Assembly: GCF_009754945.1 (NCBI RefSeq)
Contig: NZ_WPIN01000020.1
Location: forward strand, 1-64,000
DNA from: Spirosoma arboris
GTDB taxonomy: Bacteria > Bacteroidota > Bacteroidia > Cytophagales > Spirosomataceae
Length of the DNA stretch: 64,000 bases
Direction of reading: 5' to 3'
The first letter of the stretch is position 1. Each line of letters opens with the position of its first letter. Position numbers and translations under genes: made by a program. Of this stretch, positions 54,326-63,785 are shown in pieces. The notes under the pieces were generated by a model, which had not been told where the DNA came from, searched no databases, and saw nothing but the letters and a program-made list of their open reading frames with translations.

Positions 54326-54427
54326 AACACAGAGATACGGAGGCCACACGGAGTAACACAGAGCTAACAGATTGGCTGTAACTACTTATCTCTGTGTTAC
54401 TCCGTGTGGCCTCCGTATCTCTGTGTT
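54326..54427. repeat. 102-nt palindromic element with 38-bp perfect arms
   Basis: Arms 54326-54363 and 54390-54427 are exact inverted copies, with a 26-nt loop. The arm is made of related words (AACACAGAG, ACGGAGG, ACACGGAG, AACACAGAG). It lies 4 bases after the GH127 stop and would form a very stable hairpin before the GH51 gene. Confidence 0.85.
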
Positions 54428-54484
54428 AAAAATTTAACTGACCACAGATCAACTCGAATACAATTTCACCCGCCCTAAGCCCGT

Positions 54485-56977
54485 ATGATACGTTCTCTAT
54501 TCATTGCCCTTACTTTCCTGAGTGTTGCTGACGTATGCGTTGCGCAAACAAACCAGATTTCCGTCGATGCGAATGTGGTTTTAAATAAAATCCCCGCTAC
54601 GTTATATGGGTCATGCATGGAGGATGTCAATCACGAAATATATGGCGGCCTGTATGATCAGAAGATTTTTGGCGAAAGTTTTGAAGAACCCGCATCGGGT
54701 ATCAATTATACGTACTGGAAGAAATCCGGTGGTTATTGGGCTGCGGACCGGGAGTACAGCGACGGCAGTATTTCCATTGTACCCGGCAGACATACCCGGC
54801 GTATGGTTGCAAAAAATGACCTTGACGTTGAACCCGACCGAAATGCCAAGCTGATCTACCAGGCTTCGGACGTTAACGACGGAGTAATCGATGTTGACCT
54901 CCGTTTTTTGCAGGAACGCGGTATTGGCGCCAGTATTCTGTTGCGTGTGTCGAATGCTGGCATCGGCGAAAATGCACTCACTGGCTACGAACTGAGACTG
55001 AACCGCGAGAACCGGAAACTACAACTCATCAAACATTTAAATGCATTTAAGCTGCTCGCAGAAAAACCGATTTCTTTTTCACCGGATCAGTGGAACCATC
55101 TTAAAATTGAGCTAGCAGGTATGCACCTGGTCGCTTACCTGAATGGGGCAACGCAGGCAATCCTGGATTATTCGGATACCGACGCACCCATCCTTACAGG
55201 AAAATTAGGGCTTTGCACCGCCGGATCGCCAACTAGTTTTAACAACATCCAGGTCGTTAGTGGCGGGAAAACGACCGTACTACCCCTGGTTTATCCGGTC
55301 GACCAGCAGGTGTCTGATTTGTGGGACAGGATTCAGTCGGGAGCGGTGAACGCGGAATTTTCACTGGAGCAAAAAAATGCGCTGAACGGCTCCACGACCC
55401 AGGTCATCAATTTTGTATCGGGCAGCGGCAAAGTAGGACTGGCCAATCGCAGCCTGAACCGATGGGGAATTGCCGTCAAAGAAGGTCAGTCCTTTACCGG
55501 CTCGTGCTACCTGCGTACACCTGTTGGTTCATTACCCGTGACCATAGCTTTGGAAAATGCCGACGGGAGCAAAACCTACGCCAAACAGACGGTGAGCGTT
55601 AGCACAACCACCTGGAAAAAATACACCTTTTCGTTAGTGACCAATTCGACGGACCCAAACGCTCGGTTTACCCTGTATCTCGGGCAAAAGGGTAAGCTGT
55701 ACGTCGATCAGATTACGTTACTGTCAACCGGCGAAAATCAGTTCAAAGGGCTGCCATTGCGAGCAGACATTGGGAATGCGCTGGTTTCACAAGGGCTTAG
55801 CTTTCTACGTTACGCGGGGTCGATGGTTAATGCGCCGGGCTATCGGTTCAAGAAAATGATTGGTGACCGGGCCCATCGACCTCCTTATACGGGACATTGG
55901 AATGAATACAGCACGAATGGCTTTGGCTTTGAGGAGTTTCTGCAATTCTGTGAAGCCGCCAATCTCCCGGCCGCCTTTGCCATCAATATCGAAGAAACCG
56001 AACAGGATGCAGCCGACATGGTCGAGTACCTCAATGGCAATGTCAGTACGCCCTGGGGAAAAAAACGGGCCGAAAACGGTCATCCTAAACCATATGCTGT
56101 TAAGTATATCGAGATTGGCAATGAAGAGGTGTTGTTTGAAGGCGACGATAAAAAAATCAGTGACCATTACATCGAACGCTTTTTAGCACTGTATAAAGCG
56201 ATTCAGGAAAAAGATCCGTCCATTTCGTTGGTTTGTTCAGCCTGGTGGCGTCCGAAATCGCCCAATACGGAAGCGGTTTTTAAAGCATTGGATGGCAAAG
56301 CTGCCTACTGGGATTACCATGTGTGGGCCGATGATAAAAACTCCGGGCCGGGCGTTGATAAAGAGATTACGCGCATGGATAGTTTGTTTCATGCCTGGAG
56401 CCCCAACACGACCATGAAATGCGCCATTTTCGAAGAGAACGGTGGATTGCACAACATGCAGCGTGCACTGGGTCATGCCACTATTCTGAATGCGGTTCGA
56501 CGACACGGCGATTTTATACTAACCTCCTGCCCAGCCAATGCGTTAGAGCCTTACCTGCAAAACGATAACGGCTGGAATCAGGGACAAATTTTCTTTACAC
56601 CTACCCAGGTTTGGGGCATGCCGCCTTTTTACGCCCAACAAATGGCGTCCCGGAATCATTTACCGCTACGGGTAAGTGCCTCTGTACAGGGCACTTTGGA
56701 TATTACAGCCACCAGAAGTGAAAATGGCGAAATCCTGGTGCTTCACATTGTGAACGTTGATTCATTGGCTCAGGAAACAGCAATCCGATTGCAAAATTTC
56801 TCAATGACGAAGCAGGTACAGGCAACAACACTAGCGGGTCCGCTGGACGGTCAAAACCTGCCCGATTCTCCTAAGGCAATCTCAGCCGAAGATAAAACCA
56901 TCGACTTAGCTTCGGAGATCATGAATTATCGTTTCCCGGCTCATTCCTACACCATCCTTCGATTCGAACGACCTTAG
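54485..56977 (+). CDS. GH51 alpha-L-arabinofuranosidase with inserted beta-sandwich domains
   Basis: 830 residues, longer than the usual 500-650, because carbohydrate-binding-type sandwiches are inserted near residues 60-250 and 280-420. Signal peptide LFIALTFLSVADVCVAQ. GH51 core: SFLRYAGSMVNAPGYRFKKM, acid/base E547 in EIGNEEV, and nucleophile in IFEENGG (E650 or E651). It releases alpha-L-arabinofuranose from arabinan or arabinoxylan. It follows GH127 across the palindrome and is probably regulated with it. Confidence 0.9.
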   Translation: MIRSLFIALTFLSVADVCVAQTNQISVDANVVLNKIPATLYGSCMEDVNHEIYGGLYDQKIFGESFEEPASGINYTYWKKSGGYWAADREYSDGSISIVPGRHTRRMVAKNDLDVEPDRNAKLIYQASDVNDGVIDVDLRFLQERGIGASILLRVSNAGIGENALTGYELRLNRENRKLQLIKHLNAFKLLAEKPISFSPDQWNHLKIELAGMHLVAYLNGATQAILDYSDTDAPILTGKLGLCTAGSPTSFNNIQVVSGGKTTVLPLVYPVDQQVSDLWDRIQSGAVNAEFSLEQKNALNGSTTQVINFVSGSGKVGLANRSLNRWGIAVKEGQSFTGSCYLRTPVGSLPVTIALENADGSKTYAKQTVSVSTTTWKKYTFSLVTNSTDPNARFTLYLGQKGKLYVDQITLLSTGENQFKGLPLRADIGNALVSQGLSFLRYAGSMVNAPGYRFKKMIGDRAHRPPYTGHWNEYSTNGFGFEEFLQFCEAANLPAAFAINIEETEQDAADMVEYLNGNVSTPWGKKRAENGHPKPYAVKYIEIGNEEVLFEGDDKKISDHYIERFLALYKAIQEKDPSISLVCSAWWRPKSPNTEAVFKALDGKAAYWDYHVWADDKNSGPGVDKEITRMDSLFHAWSPNTTMKCAIFEENGGLHNMQRALGHATILNAVRRHGDFILTSCPANALEPYLQNDNGWNQGQIFFTPTQVWGMPPFYAQQMASRNHLPLRVSASVQGTLDITATRSENGEILVLHIVNVDSLAQETAIRLQNFSMTKQVQATTLAGPLDGQNLPDSPKAISAEDKTIDLASEIMNYRFPAHSYTILRFERP

Positions 56978-57013
56978 GTTTTTCCTTTTCGGAAAGGATA
57001 GCGGATGGATTAC

Positions 57014-57667
57014 TCATAGGTCACCATAAGCAATAACCGCCAGGCTTCCATCCGCCTTAGAGACGGTGGACAATCGGTTTTGGCTATCGTATGTGTAAGT
57101 GGTATTAATAGAGCCACCGTGGACTGTTTTTAGCCTGAGTGGGGTAGAAGATACAAGGAAGCCTACCTGCAACCTGGAAGTAGAATCTTCATATAATGAG
57201 TGCCCATTAGAATCATAAATCAGGCGTTGAACTTCAGCCAGGACACCTGAAGGTATAGTAATTGCATGTAACAGGAGTGCCTCATTACCCGAAGTAGGCA
57301 CTTTACCAGTTGACCATACCGTAGGGTCTGTCCATTGCCCATCTTTCAAACTGCGAATCGAGTCTAGGCTCTGAACCTCATAAGCGCCTATAGTAGCCCC
57401 GCTGCCATCAGAAAAAGACAAAGGAAATCCAGTGGCCAAATCAGGTAAAATCATTAGAATCTTACTAATGATAATAAAGCGTAATAGAGTGTTCCATCCA
57501 CTAGCCCACATCTGGCCTAAATACAGCAACAGCTTTCTGAAGTCATCATATCCATTATTTTTTAAACAATACTTGCTGAAACGGCTGGAATCTATTCGTT
57601 TACTTTTCATGCGAATGGTCCACCTCATAAAGGGAGAGGTTTCTACTAGTATGGATTGGTCTGGCAC
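57014..57667 (-). pseudogene. Probable C-terminal fragment of a large surface protein
   Basis: A 217-codon open frame whose first half has no secretion signal and looks unlike a natural start. From about residue 83 it reads like the end of a beta-helix protein (ATIGAYEVQ), then a G8-like segment (KDGQWTDPTVWSTGKVPTSGNEALLLHAITIPSG), then an RHS/YD-type repeat (YTYDSQNRLSTVSK). Together these suggest the tail of an adhesin or RHS-type protein left after loss of the upstream part. The start is uncertain. A real short protein cannot be excluded. Confidence 0.45.
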
Positions 57668-57784
57668 TTTTAGGAGAGAGCTTTTTACACTTAGAAATTA
57701 CTTTGTAATACTAATCAACTTGCCCCTCTGACGATTAAAAGCTTGAACAAATTAGTGGAATAACTTCGAAGAATCAGGTTAAGA

Positions 57785-57818
57785 AAAAAACGCCGAAGCA
57801 ATTGCCCCGGCGTTTTTT
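57785..57818 (-). terminator. Terminator of the galE-rmlB-rmlA transcript
   Basis: Minus-strand hairpin CGCCG...CGGCG (57791-57812) with A and T runs of six or more on each side, the best terminator in the window. It lies 41 bases after the rmlA stop and could also stop plus-strand transcription. Confidence 0.85.
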
Positions 57819-57858
57819 AATGAAATTTATATCAGCTAGTGATTGTAAATAGTATTTC

Positions 57859-58719
57859 TTATTTCAGCAAATTCAGCAGATAAGCACCATAGCCGCTTTT
57901 TACTAAGGGTTGGGCGATGGTAGCCAGCTGATCGGCCGTTATGAATTTCATCCGGTAGGCAATCTCTTCAGGACAGCCGATTTTTAGGCCCTGCCGTTCC
58001 TCAATTACATGAACGAACTGTCCGGCTTGCATCAGTGATTCAAAGGTGCCGGTATCAAGCCAGGCCGTTCCCCGATCCAGAACGCCAACTTTCAGTTTGC
58101 CACGTTCCAGATATACCTGATTGATATCCGTAATTTCCAGCTCACCCCGGGGCGATGGTTTAATATTCTTGGCTATCTCAACAACGTCATTGTCATAGAA
58201 GTAAAGCCCCGGAACAGCATAGTTCGACTTTGGCTTCTTTGGTTTTTCTTCGATGGACAATACGTTAAAATGGGCATCGAATTCGACTACACCATAGCGT
58301 TCGGGATCATGCACCTGATAGGCATATACCACGCCCCCATCAGGGTCATTATTAGCCTGGAGTAATTTTGAGAGGCCCGAGGCATAGAAAATATTATCGC
58401 CAAGAACAAGGGCAACTTTGTCGTTACCAATGAATTCTTCGCCAATGATAAATGCCTGCGCTAATCCATCGGGACTAGGTTGTACAGCATAACTAAACGT
58501 ACAACCCAGACGCGTTCCATCGCCGAGAAGTTTCTCGAAATGAGGCAAATCGTGTGGCGTTGAGATAATAAGAATTTCGTTGATGCCCGCCAGCATCAGA
58601 ATCGACAGCGGATAATAAATCATCGGCTTGTCATAGACCGGCATCAGCTGTTTCGACACAGCGAGCGTAAGCGGATGAAGACGTGTGCCAGACCCTCCGG
58701 CAAGAATAATTCCTTTCAT
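57859..58719 (-). CDS. rmlA: Glucose-1-phosphate thymidylyltransferase
   Basis: 286 residues, standard RmlA/RfbA. Nucleotidyltransferase motif GGSGTRLHPLT, substrate loops KQLMPVYDKPMIYYPLS and VLGDNIFY, and the C-terminal LDTGTFESLMQAGQFV. It makes dTDP-glucose, the substrate for RmlB encoded upstream. It is the last gene before the terminator. No rmlC or rmlD (needed for dTDP-rhamnose) lies in the window, so the end product could be rhamnose made with genes elsewhere or another dTDP-sugar. Confidence 0.96.
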   Translation of the reverse strand: MKGIILAGGSGTRLHPLTLAVSKQLMPVYDKPMIYYPLSILMLAGINEILIISTPHDLPHFEKLLGDGTRLGCTFSYAVQPSPDGLAQAFIIGEEFIGNDKVALVLGDNIFYASGLSKLLQANNDPDGGVVYAYQVHDPERYGVVEFDAHFNVLSIEEKPKKPKSNYAVPGLYFYDNDVVEIAKNIKPSPRGELEITDINQVYLERGKLKVGVLDRGTAWLDTGTFESLMQAGQFVHVIEERQGLKIGCPEEIAYRMKFITADQLATIAQPLVKSGYGAYLLNLLK

Positions 58720-58726
58720 AGTTTCT

Positions 58727-58820
58727 GAATGAGCGAATGAGTGAATGAGCGAATGAGTGAATAGTTAGCGCAAGACTGTTCGGCCGGATGGTATTCACTC
58801 ATTCGCTCATTCACTCATTC
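58727..58820. repeat. Hairpin of tandem GAATGAGY repeats between rmlB and rmlA
   Basis: Four tandem 8-nt units (GAATGAGC/GAATGAGT) at 58727-58758 are mirrored by an inverted set. The arms 58735-58763 and 58792-58820 are a perfect 29-bp match with a 28-nt loop. It would fold in the rmlB-rmlA transcript. Confidence 0.85.
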
Positions 58821-58825
58821 ACAAT

Positions 58826-59887
58826 TTATCTATTCGCGTACATTCCCTGGTAATAACTCTGATAGTTGCCCGATGTGACGTTATCGAGCCATTCCTGATT
58901 TGCCAGGAACCAATCGACCGTTTTTTCAAGACCTTCTTCAAACTGTAGTGAAGGCTGCCAGCCCAGTTCGTTCATGATCTTGTGAGCGTCGATGGCATAG
59001 CGCAAGTCGTGTCCGGCACGATCTGTAACATAGGTAATAAGCTGAGCTGAGGTACCTTCGGGGCGATCTAGTTTGCGATCCATAATCTGGCACAGTAGAT
59101 GAACCAGATCAATGTTTTTCCACTCGTTGAAACCACCGATGTTGTACGTTTCTCCTGGCTTACCTGTGTGGAAAACGGCATCAATGGCACGGGCATGGTC
59201 AACTACAAATAACCAGTCGCGAACGTTTTCGCCTTTGCCATATACGGGCAAAGGCTTGTTGGTCTGGATATTATGAATCATCAGCGGAATTAACTTCTCC
59301 GGAAAGTGATTCGGACCGTAGTTGTTTGAGCAGTTCGAGAGTACTACGGGCAGCTTGTATGTATTACCATAAGCCCGAACAAAGTGATCAGAAGCTGCTT
59401 TTGAGGCTGAGTAGGGCGACTGTGGATCGTAGGCAGTTTCTTCGGTAAAGAAATCTTCTGGGTTGTGCAACGAGCCATACACTTCGTCGGTCGAGACATG
59501 GTAGAACCGTTTGCCTTCAAAGCCGGACGCACTGTCCTTCCAGCTGTTTTTAGCAGCATTAAGCAGGTTCACTGTCCCGACTACATTGGTCATCACAAAC
59601 GACATCGGATCTGTAATGGAGCGGTCAACGTGCGATTCAGCCGCCAGGTGAATAACTCCATCAAACGACATTTCTGCGAACATATCCTCCAGGAATTTTG
59701 CGTCAGTAATGTCGCCTTTAATAAAGGTGTAATTTGGTGACTGCTCAATATCCGACAGGTTAGCCAGATTACCGGCATATGTCAGCGCGTCAAGATTATA
59801 AATCTGATATTCAGGATATTTTGTAACAAATAACCGAACGACATGTGATCCAATGAAGCCAGCACCGCCAGTGATAAGAAGTTTCAT
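58826..59887 (-). CDS. rmlB: dTDP-glucose 4,6-dehydratase
   Basis: 353 residues. Extended SDR: GGAGFIGSH at the N-terminus, catalytic Thr in HVSTDEVYG, Y-x3-K in YSASKAASDHF, and the RmlB-typical FFTEETAYDPQSPYSASK and NVRDWLFVVDHARAI. It converts dTDP-glucose to dTDP-4-keto-6-deoxyglucose. The spacing to rmlA (106 bp) is filled by the tandem-repeat hairpin, and the spacing to galE (60 bp) by a small GC hairpin. Confidence 0.96.
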   Translation of the reverse strand: MKLLITGGAGFIGSHVVRLFVTKYPEYQIYNLDALTYAGNLANLSDIEQSPNYTFIKGDITDAKFLEDMFAEMSFDGVIHLAAESHVDRSITDPMSFVMTNVVGTVNLLNAAKNSWKDSASGFEGKRFYHVSTDEVYGSLHNPEDFFTEETAYDPQSPYSASKAASDHFVRAYGNTYKLPVVLSNCSNNYGPNHFPEKLIPLMIHNIQTNKPLPVYGKGENVRDWLFVVDHARAIDAVFHTGKPGETYNIGGFNEWKNIDLVHLLCQIMDRKLDRPEGTSAQLITYVTDRAGHDLRYAIDAHKIMNELGWQPSLQFEEGLEKTVDWFLANQEWLDNVTSGNYQSYYQGMYANR

Positions 59888-59918
59888 TTTATGTAAGATT
59901 GAAGATTGAAGTTTAGGA

Positions 59919-59947
59919 TTTGTGCCGGGCCACCGGCCCGATACAAA
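59919..59947. repeat. GC hairpin between galE and rmlB
   Basis: TTTGT-CGGGCC...GGCCCG-ACAAA arms with a 3-nt loop and one 2-nt mismatch. Just beside it is a short AGATTGA tandem repeat (59897-59910). It may be an RNA-processing or attenuation element. Confidence 0.45.
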
Positions 59948-60982
59948 CTACAAACTAATTTTTTGCTGCCACTGCCATGCATCGCGCAACGACTCAGCTA
60001 AGGTACGACGCGCCGTCCAGCCCAATACGTTATTCGCCTTCGAAACATCCGCATAAACTTGTTCAACATCACCGGGTCGGCGTGGACCAACAACGTAGTT
60101 TACGTTGACACCGGTCGCCTGCTCAAACGTTTTAATAACGTTCAGAACCGTCTCGCCACGTCCTGTACCAATATTAATGACATCATAGCTGGCTTCCGCA
60201 GTACCCTCATTTAGTTTCCGAAGAGCTTGTACGTGGGCATCAGCAAGATCCATTACATCGATATAATCACGGATACAAGTGCCATCTGGCGTATTGTAAT
60301 CGTCGCCATATACTGTCAAACTGGAACGAATACCGGCGGCTGTCTGCGTAATAAACGGCACCAGGTTAGCAGGAACTCCTAGTGGTAATTCACCGATTTG
60401 CGCTGACGGATGTGCGCCAATGGGGTTGAAATATCGGAGAGCCAGCACTTTAACGGGTATGTTGGCGCGTACAGCATCACGAAGTATATCTTCGCCAATC
60501 GCTTTGGTATTACCGTAGGGCGACTGTGCCGGGAGCCGGGGTGTTTCCTCCGTCACGGGTAATAGTTCGGGTTGACCATAAACCGTGCAGGACGATGAAA
60601 AGACAAGATTTTTTATATTATGCTTCGGCATTAACTCCAGAAGCAACATCAGCGGATCAAGGTTATTCCGGTAGTATTTCAGCGGTTTAGCTACCGATTC
60701 GCCAACCGCTTTATAGGCCGCAAAATGAATAACGCCAAGTGGAGTTTCTTTCTGGAAGATGTCGTCCATGGCGACAGGGTCGTTGCAGTCGACAGAGTAG
60801 CAGGTCACGTCCCGACCCAGAATAGCTCGAAGCCCATCGAGAGCTGAGTGTTCGGAGTTGGAAAAGTTGTCGACAATAACCGGTTCAAAACCGGCTTCGA
60901 CTAGCGACACAACTGTATGGGAGCCAATGAAACCGGCTCCGCCAGTAACCAGAATTTTGGGAGTATTGCCTGTGGAAGTCAA
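59948..60982 (-). CDS. galE: UDP-glucose 4-epimerase
   Basis: 344 residues. Extended SDR with GGAGFIGSHTVV at residues 14-25, Tyr/Lys pair in YGNTKAIGED, and the GalE-specific FSSSCTVYGQP, TCIRDYIDVMDLADAHV and NIGTGRGETVLNVI. It interconverts UDP-glucose and UDP-galactose for surface polysaccharide. It is the first gene of the galE-rmlB-rmlA group on the minus strand. Confidence 0.95.
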   Translation of the reverse strand: MTSTGNTPKILVTGGAGFIGSHTVVSLVEAGFEPVIVDNFSNSEHSALDGLRAILGRDVTCYSVDCNDPVAMDDIFQKETPLGVIHFAAYKAVGESVAKPLKYYRNNLDPLMLLLELMPKHNIKNLVFSSSCTVYGQPELLPVTEETPRLPAQSPYGNTKAIGEDILRDAVRANIPVKVLALRYFNPIGAHPSAQIGELPLGVPANLVPFITQTAAGIRSSLTVYGDDYNTPDGTCIRDYIDVMDLADAHVQALRKLNEGTAEASYDVINIGTGRGETVLNVIKTFEQATGVNVNYVVGPRRPGDVEQVYADVSKANNVLGWTARRTLAESLRDAWQWQQKISL

Positions 60983-61112
60983 ACCGTTTTTTATAAAAAT
61001 TTTGTTACTACTTTATTGTAGCAACTCGTGAAACCAGACAAAAGTAGTATATTCAGGAGGTTTACGAAAGCAGTATTTATTCTAGGGTTATCCCATAAAG
61101 AGGCTCAAACGC

Positions 61113-61988
61113 ATGAATGACAACGAATTGAAGGCCCTTATTTCGCTCTTAGACGACGAAGACCAGGAGGTTGTAGAGCATGTTGAACAGCGAATTCGGC
61201 AAATGGGCGGACAAATGATCCCACTTTTAGAAACCGAATGGGAAGGAAGTTTCAATTCTACTCTCCAAAAACGTATCGAAGAAATCATTCATGACCTTCA
61301 ATACGAGTCTGTATTAGATCGCATGCGCGACTGGAAAAATGGGGGCGCCATGGATCTTCTGGAGGGCCTTTGGATTGTAGCGACGTACCAATACCCTGAT
61401 CTTTCGCTTAAAAAACTTAAACAGGATGTTGAGCAGTTGTTCTACGATGTGTGGGTAGATTTCAAGACCGATATGCATCCCGACGAGCAGATTAAGGCGA
61501 TGAATACGGCGTTTTTTTCCAAGCTGAAGTTTGCACCGAATACAAAGCATTTCCACTCGCCTGCCAACTCAATGATTAATCAGGTACTCGAATCGCGTCG
61601 GGGAAATCCGATCACGCTTTGTGTGCTCTATATGCTCATTGCCAAGCGGTTGAATTTACCTGTTTATGGAGTGAACTTGCCGAACCTGTTTGTGCTCACC
61701 TATAAAAATAATAGTGGTGTTCAATTTTATATCAATGTCTTCAACCGGGGTTTGGTTTTCACTACCAAAGATATTGATCAATATATTGATCAGCTGAATA
61801 TCAAGCGACTGGATACCTTCTATCAACCTTGTACCAATGCTGACATTGTTCGGCGGGTATTGCGTAATCTGACCCTGGCGTTTGAAAAAAACGGCGATAC
61901 CGACCGAGTACGCGAGGTTGAACAAATCCTTAATGCCGTTCGGGACGATGGTGATGGCCTGCCACTGTCCGATTATACGCAGCGGTGA
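61113..61988 (+). CDS. SirB1/transglutaminase-like protein
   Basis: 291 residues. The SirB1-type N-terminal region (LKALISLLDDEDQEVVEHVEQRIRQMG) is followed by a transglutaminase-like core with SRRGNPITLCVLYMLIAKRLNLPVYGVNLPNLFVL, containing the Cys of the family. The C-terminal part includes a TPR-like helical pair (VRRVLRNLTLAFEKNGDTDRVREVEQIL). The family is conserved beside housekeeping genes; its molecular role is not established. Confidence 0.88.
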   Translation: MNDNELKALISLLDDEDQEVVEHVEQRIRQMGGQMIPLLETEWEGSFNSTLQKRIEEIIHDLQYESVLDRMRDWKNGGAMDLLEGLWIVATYQYPDLSLKKLKQDVEQLFYDVWVDFKTDMHPDEQIKAMNTAFFSKLKFAPNTKHFHSPANSMINQVLESRRGNPITLCVLYMLIAKRLNLPVYGVNLPNLFVLTYKNNSGVQFYINVFNRGLVFTTKDIDQYIDQLNIKRLDTFYQPCTNADIVRRVLRNLTLAFEKNGDTDRVREVEQILNAVRDDGDGLPLSDYTQR

Positions 61989-62003
61989 GGAGTTAATGTA
62001 CAT

Positions 62004-62630
62004 TTAAAAAGCCACCGCCAGTAACCCTGGCCCGACCTGAAAACATCTGATTGTCAATTGTTCTTCATGATCAGGTAGTCGTACGTGACCAATGAGTTGT
62101 TCCGCATTATCGATAAAAGGTTCTACGTGCAGGTGTTCGCGGAAGGTAAGCTGCCGTTTTCCGTAAAGTTTATACAAAGCTTCTTTAGCACACCAATAGA
62201 CCGCCAGTCGGTTAGGGTTATTATCGGCATGCGCAATTTCATCTGCCGATAAAACACGCGGTACAACTCGCCTGAACTGATCCCGAATAGGCTCAATATC
62301 AATGCCCACAGGCCTCGATCGGTGCAGTACCGCAGCCGCCCAGCCACCTGTATGCGACAGCGAAATATGCCAGGGTGTACCAATAAGGGAAGGTTTCCCA
62401 AATTCATCCTTTTGTAATCCCTGATAAGTAATGCCTTGCGCTTCGGTCAACTGCTGGATTGCTACCCGGCATGCCAGCCATTCGACCCGTTGAGCTGGAT
62501 GAGTAATACGTGCCAACTCTTCCAGTTCTATACTGGTTAATGGCAAACCCATCCGAAGTGTTGGTTCATCTTCAGTAATGGCATGGAGTACCACTACACA
62601 ATCGTCGTTTATGTTTATCGGCAAAGTCAC
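62004..62630 (-). CDS. Sfp-type 4'-phosphopantetheinyl transferase
   Basis: 208 residues. Magnesium-binding motif GIDIEPI and the downstream WCAKEALYKLYG define the family. It transfers the phosphopantetheine arm of CoA to acyl- or peptidyl-carrier proteins. No carrier protein, PKS or NRPS gene is adjacent, so it is an unlinked Sfp-type enzyme probably serving fatty acid or pigment synthesis elsewhere. Confidence 0.92.
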   Translation of the reverse strand: MTLPININDDCVVVLHAITEDEPTLRMGLPLTSIELEELARITHPAQRVEWLACRVAIQQLTEAQGITYQGLQKDEFGKPSLIGTPWHISLSHTGGWAAAVLHRSRPVGIDIEPIRDQFRRVVPRVLSADEIAHADNNPNRLAVYWCAKEALYKLYGKRQLTFREHLHVEPFIDNAEQLIGHVRLPDHEEQLTIRCFQVGPGLLAVAF

Positions 62631-62768
62631 GAATCAAAAGTCGGAAGACGTTCAAGAAAAAGAAAGGTTTAGCGACCTTTGGCGTTCAATTTTGATAGCT
62701 TGAGTGGGAAGCTCGCCCTTGAAGTTAGTTATACATAGCGAATAGTACTCGCTGGATTTCTCAAAAAG

Positions 62769-63665
62769 GTGATTGTAGAGAAAATAGATACATTCGGAGG
62801 GCATCGGGAGCCCATTTATGCACTTGAAGGCAGTGCATCTCCTGACCGTTTTTTTTCAACGGGTGGGGATGGACAAGTCGTACGATGGCGCTTGGATCGT
62901 CCTGATCTGGGTGAATTGATCGCAACCGTACCGGCATCTGTTTACGCATTAGCATTGAATCAGCTCAATGGCTTGCTATGGGTTGGTCAGAACTACGAGG
63001 GTATTCATGTGATTGATCCAGTTCAAAAGACGGAAGTTGCTTCGCTGAAACTGACATCAGCTGCCATTTTCGATATTAAATTTTATAAAAATGATTCCTT
63101 TGTCGCTCTCTCTGATGGCGTAGTGGCTATTGTGGATGCCGATCTTCTGGTTAATAGAAAACACCTGAAAGCATCGGATCAATCGGCGCGGTCTATAGCA
63201 ATTAATCCTGTTGAGCGCGAATTCGCCGTGGGGTACAGCGATAATGTTGTCCGTATTTTTGACTTAGTAACTCATGAACTCAAAAAAGTCATTCACGCTC
63301 ATACGAACTCGGTATTCACGATTGCCTATTCGCCCGATTTCCGATACCTACTTACTGCTGGCCGGGATGCTCATTTGAAAATATGGGACGTAGAGAAAAG
63401 CTATGCCTTACAAAATGATATTGTAGCTCACATGTTTGCCATTAATCATTTGGTATTTAGTCCCGACAGTCGTTTACTGGCAACCGCTAGTATGGATAAA
63501 TCGATTAAAATCTGGGATGCCGAAACATATCGACTATTAAAAGTTGTCGATAGGGCACGCCATGCCGGACATGGTACGTCGGTTAATAAATTACTTTGGA
63601 CTAATCCTCATCAACTTTTGTCGGCCAGTGATGATCGAACAATTTCGGTATGGAAATTGAGCTAA
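62769..63665 (+). CDS. WD40-repeat protein
   Basis: 298 residues from a GTG at 62769, preceded by AAAAAGG, which could serve as a ribosome site. No ATG precedes it in frame. Seven WD-like repeats are visible (GGDGQVVRWRL, VGQNYEGIHVID, YSDNVVRIFDL, GRDAHLKIWDV, MDKSIKIWDA, DDRTISVWKLS). There is no signal peptide, so it is probably a cytoplasmic scaffold. The DivIVA-domain gene follows on the same strand. Confidence 0.88.
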   Translation: MIVEKIDTFGGHREPIYALEGSASPDRFFSTGGDGQVVRWRLDRPDLGELIATVPASVYALALNQLNGLLWVGQNYEGIHVIDPVQKTEVASLKLTSAAIFDIKFYKNDSFVALSDGVVAIVDADLLVNRKHLKASDQSARSIAINPVEREFAVGYSDNVVRIFDLVTHELKKVIHAHTNSVFTIAYSPDFRYLLTAGRDAHLKIWDVEKSYALQNDIVAHMFAINHLVFSPDSRLLATASMDKSIKIWDAETYRLLKVVDRARHAGHGTSVNKLLWTNPHQLLSASDDRTISVWKLS

Positions 63666-63785
63666 TAGATTGAGACAAAATAGGAATCGCCTATTTTTCG
63701 GGCTATTTTTTGTAAAATCCGTAGAATGGCTGTTATTTCACCTTTATCTGATAATCAGTAACTCATTAAAACAATAAGCGCACCA

